From assembly GCA_002914845.1 (NCBI GenBank), contig JXTC01000048.1:486913-550912 (forward strand): a stretch of 64,000 bases of DNA, in the 5' to 3' direction. The translations under genes and the position numbers were made by a program. This document shows positions 14,226-26,520 of this stretch, piece after piece. The notes beneath the pieces are model-generated. The model was not told where the DNA came from. It was given only the letters and a program-made list of their open reading frames with translations, and ran no database searches. The DNA comes from Trema orientale (lineage: Eukaryota; Streptophyta; Magnoliopsida; Rosales; Cannabaceae). Numbering within the stretch: the stretch's first letter is position 1; each line of letters opens with the position of its first letter.

Positions 14226-14620
14226 ATGTTTCGTAGGAAGGAAAAGGGAGAGGATAGAAAAATTTTGATGGAAAAGTTGAAGGAAATAAAAATTTGGGTT
14301 GTTTGGTATAAGGGAAGAGAAAAGGGGAGGGAAAAAAGTAGTGAGACCCACCCAAATATTTTCTTCCCAAAAATATAGGGAAAAAGGGGAGGAAAAATTT
14401 TTTATTCATATTTTAAAGTGAATTTACCAAATTGACATTGTATATTATTTTTAAAATTTTAATAAAAATGATAAAACAGTTATTTTAAAATATACTAGTT
14501 TTCTTTCCTTCCTACATACCAAACAAAAATGGAGGAAAGACATTTTTCTTGCCATCCTACATATTTTATTTCCCTCTTAATTTTTCCTTTCCTCCTACTT
14601 TCTTTCTTTTCTACCAAACA
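14226..14620. mobile_element. MITE-like element with GTTTGGT-type inverted ends
   Basis: The left side has gtttcgtaggaaggaaaag and an internal gggttgtttggtataaggg. The right side has cttcctacataccaaacaaa and ends tctttcttttctaccaaaca. The two halves are largely complementary (GGAAGGAAA against TTTCCTTCC). No coding capacity. A second member of this look is at 61967-62347. Ends are approximate and the target duplication is not resolved. Confidence 0.55.
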
Positions 14621-14977
14621 TATACACACGTATTATACCTAAGAATAGGTATTATTGAAAGAAAAGAAAAACACGAATATTTTTGAAATACAAGACGTAA
14701 AAATTTAGCACTGAGTGTAAATTTCTCAATATTCAAAAGTAAATAGAAACTATTTAACAAAGTAAGGATTTTTTTTTATAAACAAAATAGGGAAATTTGA
14801 GATTAAAAAGCAAAAAATAATAAAGATTCATATGATTAGTCGAATGGAAAAAATGGAGAAAAAAGTTAGTAATAATATTATCTCTAAATTTTGAAATAAA
14901 TAAAATGGAATGAGCATACATGCTCATCAGCATTCTCCCTATCAACGATCAAACAAAATATAATGAAAAAATGACGG
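14621..14977. other. AT-rich spacer, no gene seen
   Basis: Low-complexity AT-rich sequence between two transposon-like elements. Short open frames here lack any recognisable motif or splice context. Confidence 0.5.
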
Positions 14978-16003
14978 ATTAACCGCACTATTGGTCCGTA
15001 ACTTATTACTATTTTGGTATATTGGTATTGAATTCTGTTTTTGTGGTATTCTAGTATCTCATACTTTTATTTTTAGCGTCATTAATCCTTTTAGTATAGT
15101 CTATTCAAGATTTCGTGAGAATTCATTTGAATGAGAGAAATTTTATGCCATTGATCTCTATTATTTCAATTGTTCAGCAATTTAGAATCTTAGTTTTCTT
15201 TTTTTTTTTGGCATTTATATCTCCGAATAATAATATTGCATCAACTAATCTCTCCAAAAATTAAAATTCAAATGCAGCTATAAAAAAAAATAGTTCATTT
15301 AAGAATCAAATTCAACAAAAAAAAATCACACTGACAAACCAATTGCAGTTTCTCTTATGCATAAAAGGTATTTACCTTACTAGTTTTAAAACAAAAAAGA
15401 TTTCATACACATCATTTTCTACTAGACAAATTTGACTGAAAACTAACTATATCTATTAAATTTTCATTTAATTATAAATAGTTATTCTAAAAAATTAGTT
15501 AATTATTTACCTAAATAATATAGCAAATAAGCCTGGAAATTTTATAGATTTTTTTTATTTTTTTTTAATTTTATTCTAAAAATAATTAATTAATTGTGTA
15601 CATATTAAAAAGTAATAGAATTAAGACTAGAGATTTTATAGATTTTTTTTTCATTTTTTTTCCAAGTCTTTTTTCTATAACTATTTTTAATTTTAGGAAA
15701 TATTACTGTAATTTTGACAAGAATTAATGAAAAAAAAAGCTATTAGAGATATGAATGCCAAAAAAAAAATAACAAACTGAATTGTCGGATAATTTAAACA
15801 ATATGGATCAATGGTGCAGAATTTATCCTATTTAAATGTATTCTAACATAATTTTGGATAGAATATGCCAAAAGAACTAACGATGCCAAAAAAAGAAAAC
15901 GTTAGGTATTGGAATGCTACTAAAAAAAAAAAAAAAAAAAAAAAAACTAAGGACCAATAGGCCAAAATAGTAATAGATTAGAAACCAATAGCGCCATTTA
16001 CCC
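14978..16003. mobile_element. ~1 kb terminal-inverted-repeat element, non-autonomous
   Basis: The left end reads cgcactattggtccgtaac followed by attactattttggtatattgg. The right end read on the other strand is ggcgctattggtttctaatc followed by attactattttggcctattgg, giving an inverted repeat of about 50 bases. The interior is AT-rich with poly-A and poly-T tracts and no coding capacity. The superfamily is not clear and exact ends and target duplication are not resolved. Confidence 0.6.
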
Positions 16004-16720
16004 AAAAAAGACTAAGGCATAATACTTTGATAAATTAAATACTAAGGTGATGAAATTTAAAATTTAAGAACTAAAATGAAACATTTCTCCATGGTTTAAG
16101 GACAAATAGGGTTTAGTATTTACAATTAAGTATTTTCTATTTGAGTAAACAAGTTGCATGTCCCAAAACGATATGTCACCTTTGCTTTTGAAAGTACTAA
16201 TAGAGGCCTATTAGGCTCTGTCCCTTGACTTAAAAAAAAATTAAAATAACATGTAAATTCATTTGTAAATCATTTCTTTCCTTTTTATTAATTTATAAAT
16301 TTTATTTTTGTCCTCCTGGATTGTAGTTATCTCTTCCCATTTGTGAAACTCAGCTAATCATATGCTTTTAAAGTCAAGTGAAGTCCATTTTCTTATTTTT
16401 TTCTCTCAATGTCAAGAAATTTGGTTCATTGGTTTTTCTGCACTATTGAATGGGAGACAACAAATAACAAACAACAAAATAAAAACAAAAAAATAAACAC
16501 TGAGATTCTATAATATAATGTATGTTATCTGTTGTCGTTTGACATACAATACGATATCAAATTCTTTAAAAAATTGTTAAGTTGAAAACATGTCATTTGT
16601 GTTCTTAACTTTGTTATTTCAAGCAAAATAGGTGTTGTTGGACTTGGAGGGTGGTTTCCGAGTACCCAATAGGATAAAACCCAAAAAATAGCAAACCACT
16701 AGGGGTAACTAAGGAGAAAC
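16004..16720. other. AT-rich spacer, no gene seen
   Basis: No reading frame, RNA gene or clear element is visible. A duplicated phrase 'agcaaac(c/t)actagggg' near 16690-16735 marks the edge of the older element that encloses the next LTR. Confidence 0.4.
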
Positions 16721-16734
16721 AGCAAACTACTAGG

Positions 16735-17535
16735 GGCTGTTTGGTACGAGGAGTTCCAAGTTTCAAGATTAATAGGAAAGTTGGAGAGAATGATCTGATT
16801 GTCTAGCAACCTGAATAATTGTGTTTAGTTGCTCACAGAAATCTTGCTTATGATTCATAGGAATATCAGAAAGTTGTGTTTAGTTACGCATGATAATGTA
16901 ATGATTTTTCGTATCATATTAAAAATATCTTAGCCAATCATTTTCTAGTAGCTATATATATTAAATTAACATAGATTTTTTACATACTTATAAGATTTAT
17001 TTTTTTAAAAAATGAAATAGAACAATTATAAACCTTTTTAAAATTTTGAATAATCTATAATTTTACCATTATTTAAATTAAAAAAGAAATAACAAATTAG
17101 CATAATTTTGTAAGTCATATGCTCCAAAACGGTATATAAACTTTAGATCTTCTTGTATACATGTATATATATATATATATACATGTACAAATTACCACAT
17201 CCTTTCACCTAAGATTAAGGAAAAAAATTTTACCATATCCCTTGATCGAAAAAAAAAAAAAGAACTACCAGACACAATTAATACATTATAGAAGTAGTGA
17301 TCTTGTGAGCTCACCAATAAATTCAAATCTAGAATAATGGAGCAAAACCAGAAATCATATGTGAATATAAACCATTTTTTCGTTGATTAGAGCCATACCT
17401 AGAAAAACAAAAATGGTCAGACCATCAAGCAAAATGGATTTGAGGTGCCAACAATAGAGCCAAACCTGAATTAAAGTTGGCAATGATGGAAAGAGGAAGA
17501 AACAACACAATGAGGTGAGAACGACACAAGGAGAC
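16735..17535. mobile_element. left flank of an older DNA-transposon-like element split by the solo LTR
   Basis: Sequence starting gggctgtttggtacgaggag resembles, inverted, the sequence ending near 21385 (gggccaaatgatatggagag on the other strand). Both sides also contain ttaataggaaagt in the same broad region. I infer one older element, now interrupted by the LTR at 17536-21102. Weak support. A (TA)n tract with inverted symmetry lies at 17155-17190. Confidence 0.35.
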
Positions 17536-20500
17536 TGTAATGACCCTCTTCACCGCCACTTAAAAACAAATTTTCTTAAAGTAAAATAGCGAAGAGAGAC
17601 GTCACTTAATTATTCGGATTCAAAAATATAATTTTTCAAAAACTTTACTTTAAACGTAAAAAAATATCATAGGAAAAGTATTCATTAACAATCATTTACA
17701 AAAAATACAGAGTCTGAGCTATAATTATAACTAAAATATTTTAGTTCGGAAAAAAAAATCCCACGTGGTCTGGCCATATGTACACTATACAGCTACAATT
17801 TGGTCAGCTCACTGGTTTACCTTCTTCTTCCTTTTACCTACAATATAACAGTACTTGATAAGCTACTAAGCTTAGTAAGGTAGTAAAATAGACATAACTA
17901 AAAGATAATTCACAATCAATACTTAATATTTGACCCAATTACAGTAGTCTTAAAACGGGCTTAGTCCGCAGCCAAACGATTTGCACAACACAAAAATATC
18001 ACTACTAGTAAGCACAATTTCTAGGGTATAATAACTGAGTAAATACAATACATAAATAAAACACAAATATTGCTAGCTTGGCTCATAGTAGAACTACTCA
18101 CACTGAAGACTACATCGGCACTTATCGATGTAGCGACCCTACTCCGAGGCATCGCTTACAGTTTTGCGACCTGTTACTTTGGCATCGTACTCTAGCCATA
18201 TTAACGACCCTATAACTTTGGCATCACATTCAATTTCATAGTAACGACGTAATAACTTCGGTATCGTACTCTATACATAATTACAATCCAATACTTCGAC
18301 ATCGCTCACTCTAAGTTTTCAACGGGCAATTCAAGGCATAATCATTAACATAATTAAATAATAATAACAATTAACACCGAAATATTGTAGACAAATAACT
18401 GCATTTATAATACTTAGTACTCCATACTGGTATTTCCTTTCTCTTCTAAAGCTCTGTATACCCACTGTTTACTATATACCAAATACAATACCAGGTATTA
18501 ATTTCGAGAAACCACTGAGCTTACACTCAATATATTATTCAATAAGAGGTGAGTAGCAAAACTCAAGCGTTCGGGTGAGTTGCGTACTATGTTATAAATT
18601 TAATTCAAACTTTTATCTCTTTTAAGTTGGGAAATTTCACTCTTTTGGTTTCAAACGTATGATTGAATTGGAATTGTTGAAGCCTCGATAAAAGATTGAA
18701 ACCTTATCTTAAAATCAAATATTAACATGGTTTATACCTTATTTGAAGTTAAGGAAAATACTTAATTTAGAAATTCATTTGGAATAAAATTCACTTTTAT
18801 TTATTTAATGGCTTATTTGAAATAATTTTAATGAAAATTATAAATAGGAAACCAATTTAGTTATAAAACCACCCATAAGTAATTTGGTCACAGTTTCTAA
18901 TATCACTTTTTAAGTCAAAAATAAGTATTTTGCAGGTTTTACCCCACTTTTGTTGTTTTTGTATCTTTTTTATTTACAAAAGCTATTAGGCTTAGTCTTT
19001 ACCATATTAAAAAGTCTGATTAGTCTACTATTTTAGAAAAATATTATTAGGCCTTAGTTTACATGAAAACGTACTACCATTTTTAGAATTATACAAACTG
19101 TCTTTTATGTTCCTATGCAGATTCGATTCTAGTATTACAAAAATCAAAACAAATAAACCTTGTATAACTTTTTTTTTTAAAGAATTATAAAGGAAAATGA
19201 CACACAACACGTAGTGAATGAGATTACATAGCCGATAGAGAGAATGTCTTAATGCAAAGTTAAGGTAGTGTTTTAACGATCATGAGGCATTGGTCAACTT
19301 GTTAAATTTGGCCCAATTTTGACACTCCTCCAACCGAAAATAGATATTTATCATAAAAATATGAGTGACCCCAACATTTAAAGCTTATTGAGTCTCTATA
19401 AGCCTATAAAATTTCAAAACAAAATTTGACCATTTAAGTAGTTTTTAAGATAAAGACTTTTTACTGTTCGCGGCTAAAACTAAAAAGGCATATTCGACTT
19501 TTGTACATTGTCAAAGGCATGAATTGATCGTTAAAAATCGGATCAATGCGTTTCTTGATTCTAAAAATGTCTACATGAAATGTACTTTCAAACTGGGTCC
19601 AAAAATAGTTCTAAAAGTCATCACATCATTTTAGATTCATCCATTTAATCTACACAAATTATCATTCAGGCCATTTTTAGGCCTTAACACTTACCAGCTT
19701 AGCTTATTTTATCATTTTTCATCTCATAATCCACATACAAGACTTCTAACCTATTGTAGACATCATCAAACATCAAAATAATCATCAACACTATACTCAC
19801 TTCTACTTATTACAAACCATGGCTTATAGTCTTAAATAACAACCATGATTAATAAAATTCACAAAGTTTAGTATCTTTACATTTGTGGTATCTTCTGAAC
19901 TTTATACTACCACAAGATACTCACCTCAATTCTTTAACCTTCTTCTATTATAACACTTCATTATACATAAAGTTAAATCAATACCATAAGCCTCTAAGAT
20001 TTATATTCAAATTTAAACTCTTAAAAATAATTCAAGAATTCACCGTAGATCACTTGAAAACTATGCTTGCATGTCTTGCCTACACTCCTTGGATGACTCT
20101 AGTTCTCACACATGATGAACTACTTGCTCTAAGGATTAATTTTACATGAAAATATTGAAGATTAGATGAAAGAAGATTAAGGTTTAGTGGCTGGTTTGTG
20201 CTTTCGTTGAGAGAAAGAAAAGAGAGAAAGATGATACGAGTTTTAAACTTTGAAGAGCAAATGCATGCAAATGAGAAAATGACCAAGCCTTAGTGATAAA
20301 CCTCAAGCATTATATGAGATAGTAGAGTGGCAGCTACTTTGTAGCCTCTCAATGTTGCTAAAATGGTCATTATTTTGAAACTTGCCCCACTAATTTTTGC
20401 TATCCACTTGTTATCTTTTCTTCTTTTTTTTAAAAAACTTGTTTAACACTTTCTTTATCCACTATCACAAATCCCCAACGGTTCAAACTGAGATACATGT

Positions 20501-21102
20501 AATATTTCTTAAATACGATAATACTAACTTTCAGTCATTCCATAAAAATAAAATCTCAGTTTCGACTTTTTCTACAATTTCGCCCTTATGTTCATAAGTC
20601 TCACCGTTAATTCGTTTTATCTCCGAATTTCACTAAATTCGAACTACAAGACCAATATTATATTCTTAACATATTTATAACCTTGAATCATCAAAATTCT
20701 AATATCTTAAAAAAGACAAAAATGTCCTTCGGTTAAGGTACAATCCAACTAAGGGACCCTGCTATGTCTAACTACCGTTGTTCCTAAAACTAACATTCAA
20801 CAATTCATTTCCCTTCATTTCAAAATATCTAATGAGTTAGATATTTTACTACTTTCAAAACAAGAGCTTGCCAATTGATCACCACTCAAAATTCCAACTC
20901 TACCAGTTTAGGGTCTATAGCTCTCCAAGCTACCGTTTCATTGTGATTTCACTGATAACTCATGGAATCAAGACTCATGAATTTTATGTGCTCCATAATA
21001 TTCACAGAAAATAAATCTCATTAATAATTTAAAATGAACAGAAAATTTAGAAAATCTACAGATAATCATCGTGGTAGAAATCTGAAAACCCGGGTCGTAA
21101 CA
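17536..21102 (+). mobile_element. probable solo LTR, 3567 bp, Ty3/gypsy-like
   Basis: The segment begins TGTAATGACCC and ends GGGTCGTAACA, a TG...CA element whose ends are short inverted repeats, and it is flanked by the direct repeat GAGAC at 17531-17535 and 21103-21107. A 5-bp duplication and TG/CA ends are the marks of LTR retrotransposon insertion. 'TGTAAYGACCC' starts are common among long plant gypsy-type LTRs (family knowledge). There is no gag or pol coding inside; the longest frames lack motifs. Two near-repeats of 'taacttyggyatcgyactct' lie at about 18170-18310. A solo LTR left by recombination between two LTRs fits best; a small non-autonomous element is the alternative. Confidence 0.7.
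18120..18312. repeat. internal short tandem repeats in the long LTR
   Basis: Four to six imperfect copies of a ~40 bp unit of the type 'gcgaccct-acttyggcatcgyactct' (for example 18129-18160, 18166-18200, 18203-18235, 18243-18275). Such subrepeats are usual in long plant LTRs. Confidence 0.6.
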
Positions 21103-21390
21103 GAGACAAGTAGTGAAGAAGAGAAGTAGAGATAACGAATTACAGTGATTACAACCCACGACTTCACCAGTTGTAGAAAACTGGGCACGAGTGTCCAATT
21201 TTGTCGTGTTCTTCATAGGTTTCAAATAGTAGGTAATATGAAATCCACCTGTTGGGTTAGGTTTCATTTTATCCTAGTTAATAGGAAAGTAAATGACACG
21301 TGATTTACTTTCCTGAAGTGGAAAAATTTAAAACTTGTGATTCCCATTCCCATTCCTTTGTACTCTCCATATCATTTGGCCCTTTATAAA
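21103..21390. mobile_element. right flank of the element interrupted by the solo LTR
   Basis: Continues the sequence broken at 17535 after the duplicated GAGAC. Contains cattcccattcctttgtac and ends around tatcatttggccc, the inverted counterpart of the start near 16735. Low certainty as to class. Confidence 0.35.
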
Positions 21391-21742
21391 GCCCTAGCAC
21401 AAAACCCTTGTCAAGCAAGGAGCTCTAGACACAATATAGAGCTAATGGCACAATGGTCCATGAACTATCTAATTTGTGGCTTCGTCGTCAAAACTCTAAT
21501 TGTTGCGATTAAGCCCTTGAATTTCCTACTTGAAGCAATTTAATTCCTGAACTGTCTTAATTGAAAATTGCACTTGCTACTTTATACATGAAAAAATAAT
21601 GATGATATAATATTAAATAGTGTGAGAATTACTTTTACATATCTTATTATAAATACGAAGTTAGGAAAACTAATTTTAAACAATAATCTAGATGTTTAAG
21701 ATTAAACTAGAAAAACAAGTAAGTAAATTGACCTTCATTGAA
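21391..21742. other. spacer, no gene seen
   Basis: AT-rich sequence without recognisable coding, RNA or repeat signals. Confidence 0.4.
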
Positions 21743-21754
21743 TCTTTATTTAAG

Positions 21755-21935
21755 AGCAATACTATGGGGCACCAGTGGTGCCCAGCACCACAGTGACATG
21801 TCTGTTTGTCACTGGATGATTTAATTAACAAATTGGGTCCCACATGGACCCCACTTAAATTATAATTATGATTAACCAGTGACAAACTGATACATCACTG
21901 TGGTGCTGGGCACCACTGGTGCCCTATAGCATTAT
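21755..21935. mobile_element. 181-bp Mutator-like MITE with long inverted ends
   Basis: The left end agcaatactatggggcacc and the right end ggtgccctatagcattat are inverted repeats, and the complementarity continues through gtgcccagcaccacagtga for about 45-50 bases, so the element can fold into a hairpin. It is flanked by the 12-bp direct repeat TCTTTATTTAAG (21743-21754 and 21936-21947). A long target duplication of this size points to the Mutator superfamily (8-11 bp is usual). No coding capacity. Confidence 0.8.
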
Positions 21936-21947
21936 TCTTTATTTAAG

Positions 21948-22735
21948 CTAGTTTAAAATTTTTGATTTCTGTGTTCCCCCCAAAGTAGATTTATGGCTCC
22001 ACCATTGAGTATATATAAGAGTGAAAAAAAAGTATTGTACTTCTTTTGTAGGGAAAAAAATGTCGAAATTTTCCATAAATAAGACAAATAAAATCTTTAA
22101 AAAAAAAAATTCAAAGCTCTAGCTCCAAATTGTTTCTTATAACATTAAGATTAAACATAAACATCTTTTTAAAAAAAGAGTTTCCCTAGTGTAACTATAG
22201 GCTAAATTTATAAAAATACGATAAAAATTTACATTAAGCGGAAGCGTGCAAAATAAAAAAAAAATTAGATTTAGTTTTTAATAAAAATAATTTAGGATCT
22301 TTGTTATAGTCCAAATACATGCAAAGATATAGTACTTCAACTAGAGAGTCTTCCTTCCTAAGTACCAGTCTTGAACCTACAAAGGTGAATGAACACCTCG
22401 ATCTTGATCAATCTTTAGATGGTAATTCAAGAATTCCAATAGTCTCCAATGCTGACTCCAATAATTTTTCTCTCTCACTTTTCTCTCAATTTTTCTATGG
22501 CAACTACCGAACTAATATTTTCAGTAGTAACTGAATTGTCTATACAAAGGAGGGGATGAGAAGCCTTTTACAGGCTCCTCTCCAAGGAGAAATTTTGGCC
22601 TAGGGCTGGCCGAATTTTGCTCTAAGAAGTAGACTAGGTGGGCATTAAAGACCCACCTTCTCATTTAACCTTTTTTTCCCTTCTTGTTACTGCCCATAAA
22701 ACCTTTTAAGCCTAATTGTATTGATCTCATGCAGT
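21948..22735. other. AT-rich spacer, no gene seen
   Basis: A short frame of 71 codons at 22319-22534 has no recognisable motif, no homologous look and no splice partner. I leave it uncalled. Nothing else is visible. Confidence 0.4.
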
Positions 22736-22737
22736 TC

Positions 22738-23090
22738 AAGATATTGGTGTAGGTTGAGAACCCAAATCGACATATTTAATTCAAGCTCTAATAAATAAAG
22801 ACCTAATTCTACTGGCGAGTTGGGTGGTTTTATTTTTGTGCATTTTTTAAAAGATATTGTTGTAGGTTAGGAGCCCAAATAGACCTATTTAATTCAAGTT
22901 CCAATAAAAAAAGGCCCAGTTCATTAGGCAGTTTTAATGGTTTTGTTTTTGTGTAGGTTTTGAAATATTCAAACTATAACTGGCCAATTATATGGCAGGT
23001 TGGGCAGTTTTGTTTTTGTGTAGTTTTTGAAAGATTCAAACCATAACTGGCCAATTATATGGCGGGTTGGGCAGATTTTCAGTTGGTAGT
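22738..23090. repeat. two nested sets of tandem direct repeats
   Basis: A ~115-bp unit containing 'tgtaggtt(g)aga(a)cccaaat' and 'atttaattcaag' occurs at about 22738-22853 and 22854-22950. It is followed by a ~65-bp unit 'ttgaaagattcaaaccataactggccaattatatggcgggttgggcag' type, occurring twice (about 22960-23000 and 23026-23072) with few differences. I see no coding frame. Function and origin unknown. Confidence 0.65.
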
Positions 23091-25295
23091 ATAGGGCATT
23101 ATAGTGCGATTATTAGGCGGGCATATTGTTCAAAAGTATCACCCAGAAGCAATCTCGAGTTATTCTAAGTTTATAACTATTGGCCTTTAAGTCGAGGTAA
23201 CATAAAGACAAGAAAATTACGCGAGGTGGCACCTTTGATGGTTGGTAATAGTTTTATACCAATTTTGTCTAAAGAAAAATAACTATAAAACTAATATCTT
23301 TCTTTAAAATTGTTGCTAAGGAAATATCCCAATAAATGTTTAGAATTTTAGCTTAAATTATGTCTTAAAATTTAAGGAGTTTCAAATGAACGGGTACAAA
23401 TTTAAAATCTAGGTGGCATGTCAAAAAATTTGAAAACAGGGACGGGGGCAAATTCATATTTTTAATATAATTTACTTAAAAAGGTTGAATTAAAGTTGCA
23501 TTAAAACAAGAATTAAGGAGGTCATAGTAATAATATAGCTCTGCCATTTCCATTAAATGGGGTGACATAGTGATTTTTAAAGCCTCCTGCTCAGTAGTTG
23601 GACATTAAAATGAGCTACATACAATTTAAATGTGGGATTAAATTCCTTGACTCTGTCCTTTAATTGGTTCAAATAATTGAATAAGTCTCATCTTAATTAG
23701 TAACTTTCGATTTTATTATTTTGGTTAGTTATAAATTTTCATATTAGTCCCTGCTTACTATATGTTCTAACTGATTATAAAATGAACAGGTGAAACACAA
23801 GTTCTTCATATTAAAAAAAATTCAAAATTGAAATAATTATTTATTCTTTCACTGTATTCAAAACACTAGGAGTATATTCGGTTGTTGTGATAGAATAGTA
23901 ATAGTAATGGTAATGGTAATCATAATCAGACTAAAATGGAAAATAAATGGTAATGTAATTATACTGTTTGGTTGGAGCGATGAAATTAGTAGCTGAATGA
24001 GTATTCTTATGTGTAGTTGATGGTGGAAAGGAATGAAATTAGTTGTATTATGACAAAAATACCTTCAAGCTTAAAATATTCATTTTATGCATTTTAAAAT
24101 TACATTTAACATTAACTTAATTAATTAATGTCATACTTTTAATACAAAATGCATTTGACAAGTAAAAAATATTTAAAAAATAAAAAAAAAAAAATCATTA
24201 TTTTCTTCATAAAATATGTATTGTTAATAATTTTTCCTTTTTCATTAATATTATATTTTTCATGCAAAAACAAAATCAATACTAAAGAAAATAGAAAAAA
24301 AATACTTGGTCAAATTACTTGTGCCATTGCCACATTAGTATAGAAAAGTCACATACATCAAGTCATATTGACATGTCAATACCTTCTAAATAATCAAAAT
24401 AGGCAACAAGATCTTCATATCATATCTAAACATAGTTTTAGCTATACTTAGCTAAATCACCTACATATTATATCTTCAACCAAAATCATATATGATGACA
24501 CCTATGCTAATACCCAAAAGATGGCAATTAACTATACCAAATACACAAAAGTTTTCTCTCAAAAGGTTATCTCCATAATTTCAAGGTATTGTCCTAGGTA
24601 GTTCCATCAAGGAGAGCTCTCACCCACTCATCCCTATCATTGTTGGGAACGTTAAAAAAATAAGAAACTATAGCATTGTCTTGTATGATCACGCGGGCTA
24701 CCTTATGACGCTCCATTGTGGTAAATGTCGTGGTCCTCTTTAATTCATCTCCAAGTTGCATATGCTTTTCATTCATATCCTCACCAATAGTTTTACTCAA
24801 ACGAATGGAGGCTTTTTCAATAACTCGTGCAAGAACATAAGGTAACTCCTTAAGTGCTTCATAAGCATCTCTATTGTTAGCATTTTTCTTTTTTTTTTCT
24901 TAGATGATCCATCTGATTGAGATTGGGTAATTTTTGGTGCTTTAGAATAAGACATAGATTGTACCTTTTCATTACCTATCATATTGTTAATGTTGTTGAA
25001 ATCGTCTCCATCAAGGTCAACCTCTTCATGATTATCAAGTTTGTCAACAACATCTGTCAGAGTCTTGTATTTTTTCCAGTTGCACGGTCTTTACCAAATA
25101 CCATACACAAGTCATCATAGAAAAGAAATACTTTTGTCTTATATGGTGTTGCTTCTTTATGACTCTACATTTTATAGAAAAGAATGGAATAGTTAAAATA
25201 TAATAATTTATTTTGACAAAGTAAGAAATAATAAAAGAATAATCTTTTTAATTACCTCTAAATATGCATCCCATACTGGCTTCTCCGCAGTTACA

Positions 25296-25445
25296 TAGAT
25301 GTATATGTCTTAATACACATCTCCTAATGTTCATCAAATCTAATTGCAAAAGATAGACCAAAACAAAAAGAATACACACATATATATGTCTTAATACACA
25401 TCTCCTAATATTCATAAAATCCAATTGCAAAATATAAACTAAAAT
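25296..25445. repeat. ~85 bp tandem duplication
   Basis: A unit with 'atgtcttaatacacatctcc' and 'ttcat(c/a)aaatc(t/c)aattgcaaa' occurs at about 25307-25350 and again at about 25386-25430. It sits inside the broken SANT-like gene, next to its last recognisable upstream exon. Confidence 0.7.
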
Positions 25446-25840
25446 AGAAAAGACACTAAAGCAACATTCTTATCCAATAATAAATCAAATGGGCTAATTA
25501 TTGCTTATCTCCTTATCTATATTAATATTTTGTTTGATTTGTGTGAGTGGTCCTACCACCAATTGTAAACTTTTTCTTTTGTGATTAATGAATTACCATA
25601 AGTTGGATTGTGGGTCTTTTCTAGCAAAAAGGAGGAAAAAAAAAAAACATCATAATGCATAATGGGTTTTTTTCGAGCCCACCTCCATTCTTTTCTGCAT
25701 TTTTTTTTTCTAAAAAATTGGGTTTAAGCTCTTTCTGTATTTTTTGGGTTCAAGCTTTCATGGAGTCTACAGGGACTCAAAACAAGTTCAATGAGTTCTT
25801 TCTTGCATAATTTCTTTAACTACTTTTTTTTTTTTTTTTT

Positions 25841-25841
25841 N
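25841..25841. other. unknown base (assembly ambiguity)
   Basis: A single n directly after a T run of more than 16 bases. Probably unresolved homopolymer length. Confidence 0.95.
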
Positions 25842-25928
25842 CTCTCAATAATAAAGATGGTAGAAAAGAAATAAACTCATTAAAATTCTCTTATGTGTTT
25901 CAGAATAAAGTATCAAACCTATTAAGCT

Positions 25929-25935
25929 TATATAT

Positions 25936-25989
<54 letters not shown>

Positions 25990-26098
25990 CCCCAATGGAA
26001 GAGGTATAAGCACTAGATCTATTTATTTTTTCTATTCATTCAGTTCCATAAACAATAGCATATATATATATGTTATATAAACACACACAAATATATAT
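25929..26098. repeat. (TA)n microsatellite cluster
   Basis: A long TA dinucleotide run at 25930-25988 with single interruptions, and shorter TA and CA runs to 26098. The open frames crossing it are artefacts of the repeat. Confidence 0.9.
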
Positions 26099-26520
26099 TT
26101 TTTTCTTCATTTTTGTCAGATTTCTTTATTACCAAACAAATTATAGAAGAATTTTTTTTTATATATAAAAAAAAGAATTATAGAAGAGTTTGAAAACTTC
26201 GAAACTTACCTTTTCCAGTGTGATGAAACAACGTCAATGGAGGAGGGTCGGCCATGGAGCGTCGCCGGCTAGTTGAGTGTCGAAGTCGAAGTGGGTGACA
26301 GAGATAAACGATGGAGGTGCTGATGTTGGCTTGGATATATCTGTTCGCTTGGGTGAAAGTCGCATATAAGGTTAATTAGGGTAACAAGAGAAGCTGATGG
26401 AATGAAAAAATTATTCCACCCAATCTTTGGTGAAATTGTTATTCCATTAGTGAATAGTCTTCCCACTATAAAGGCTTTTCTGATTTGGGCTTCTCAACCA
26501 AACGGCGGAATTAGGCTTTT

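Larger units (their letters stand above)
24591..26255 (-). pseudogene. Myb/SANT-like DNA-binding protein (Harbinger ORF1 type), broken
   Basis: On the minus strand a first exon at 26255-26210 would read MADPPPLTLFHHTGK before a GT donor. A later exon fragment ending at 25256 reads VTAEKPVWDAYLE before GTAATT. It joins after an AG acceptor near 25170 to SHKEATPYKTKVFLFYDDLC and MVFGKDRATGK, wording typical of plant L10-interacting MYB/SANT-like proteins. The frame then shifts at about 25050 and again in an A-run near 24900, before a C-terminal frame ending RDEWVRALLDG and a stop near 24597. The SANT helices between the first two pieces are not recognisable; that stretch holds simple repeats and the unknown base. 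It would have bound transposon ends; it cannot be translated now. Confidence 0.65.
23868..26520 (-). mobile_element. PIF/Harbinger-like element, degenerate (approximate limits)
   Basis: The left margin has ttcggttgttgtgatagaat followed by 'agtaatggtaatgg' phrases. The right margin reads, on the other strand, ttccgccgtttggttgagaa followed by 'ggaataacaattt' phrases: the loosely similar inverted ends, with GGTTG/GTTTGGTTG and AT-rich 'gaat' motifs, seen in plant Harbinger-type elements. Between them lies a decayed Myb/SANT-like gene, the usual partner ORF of these transposons. No DDE transposase frame remains. Limits are inferred. Confidence 0.45.
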
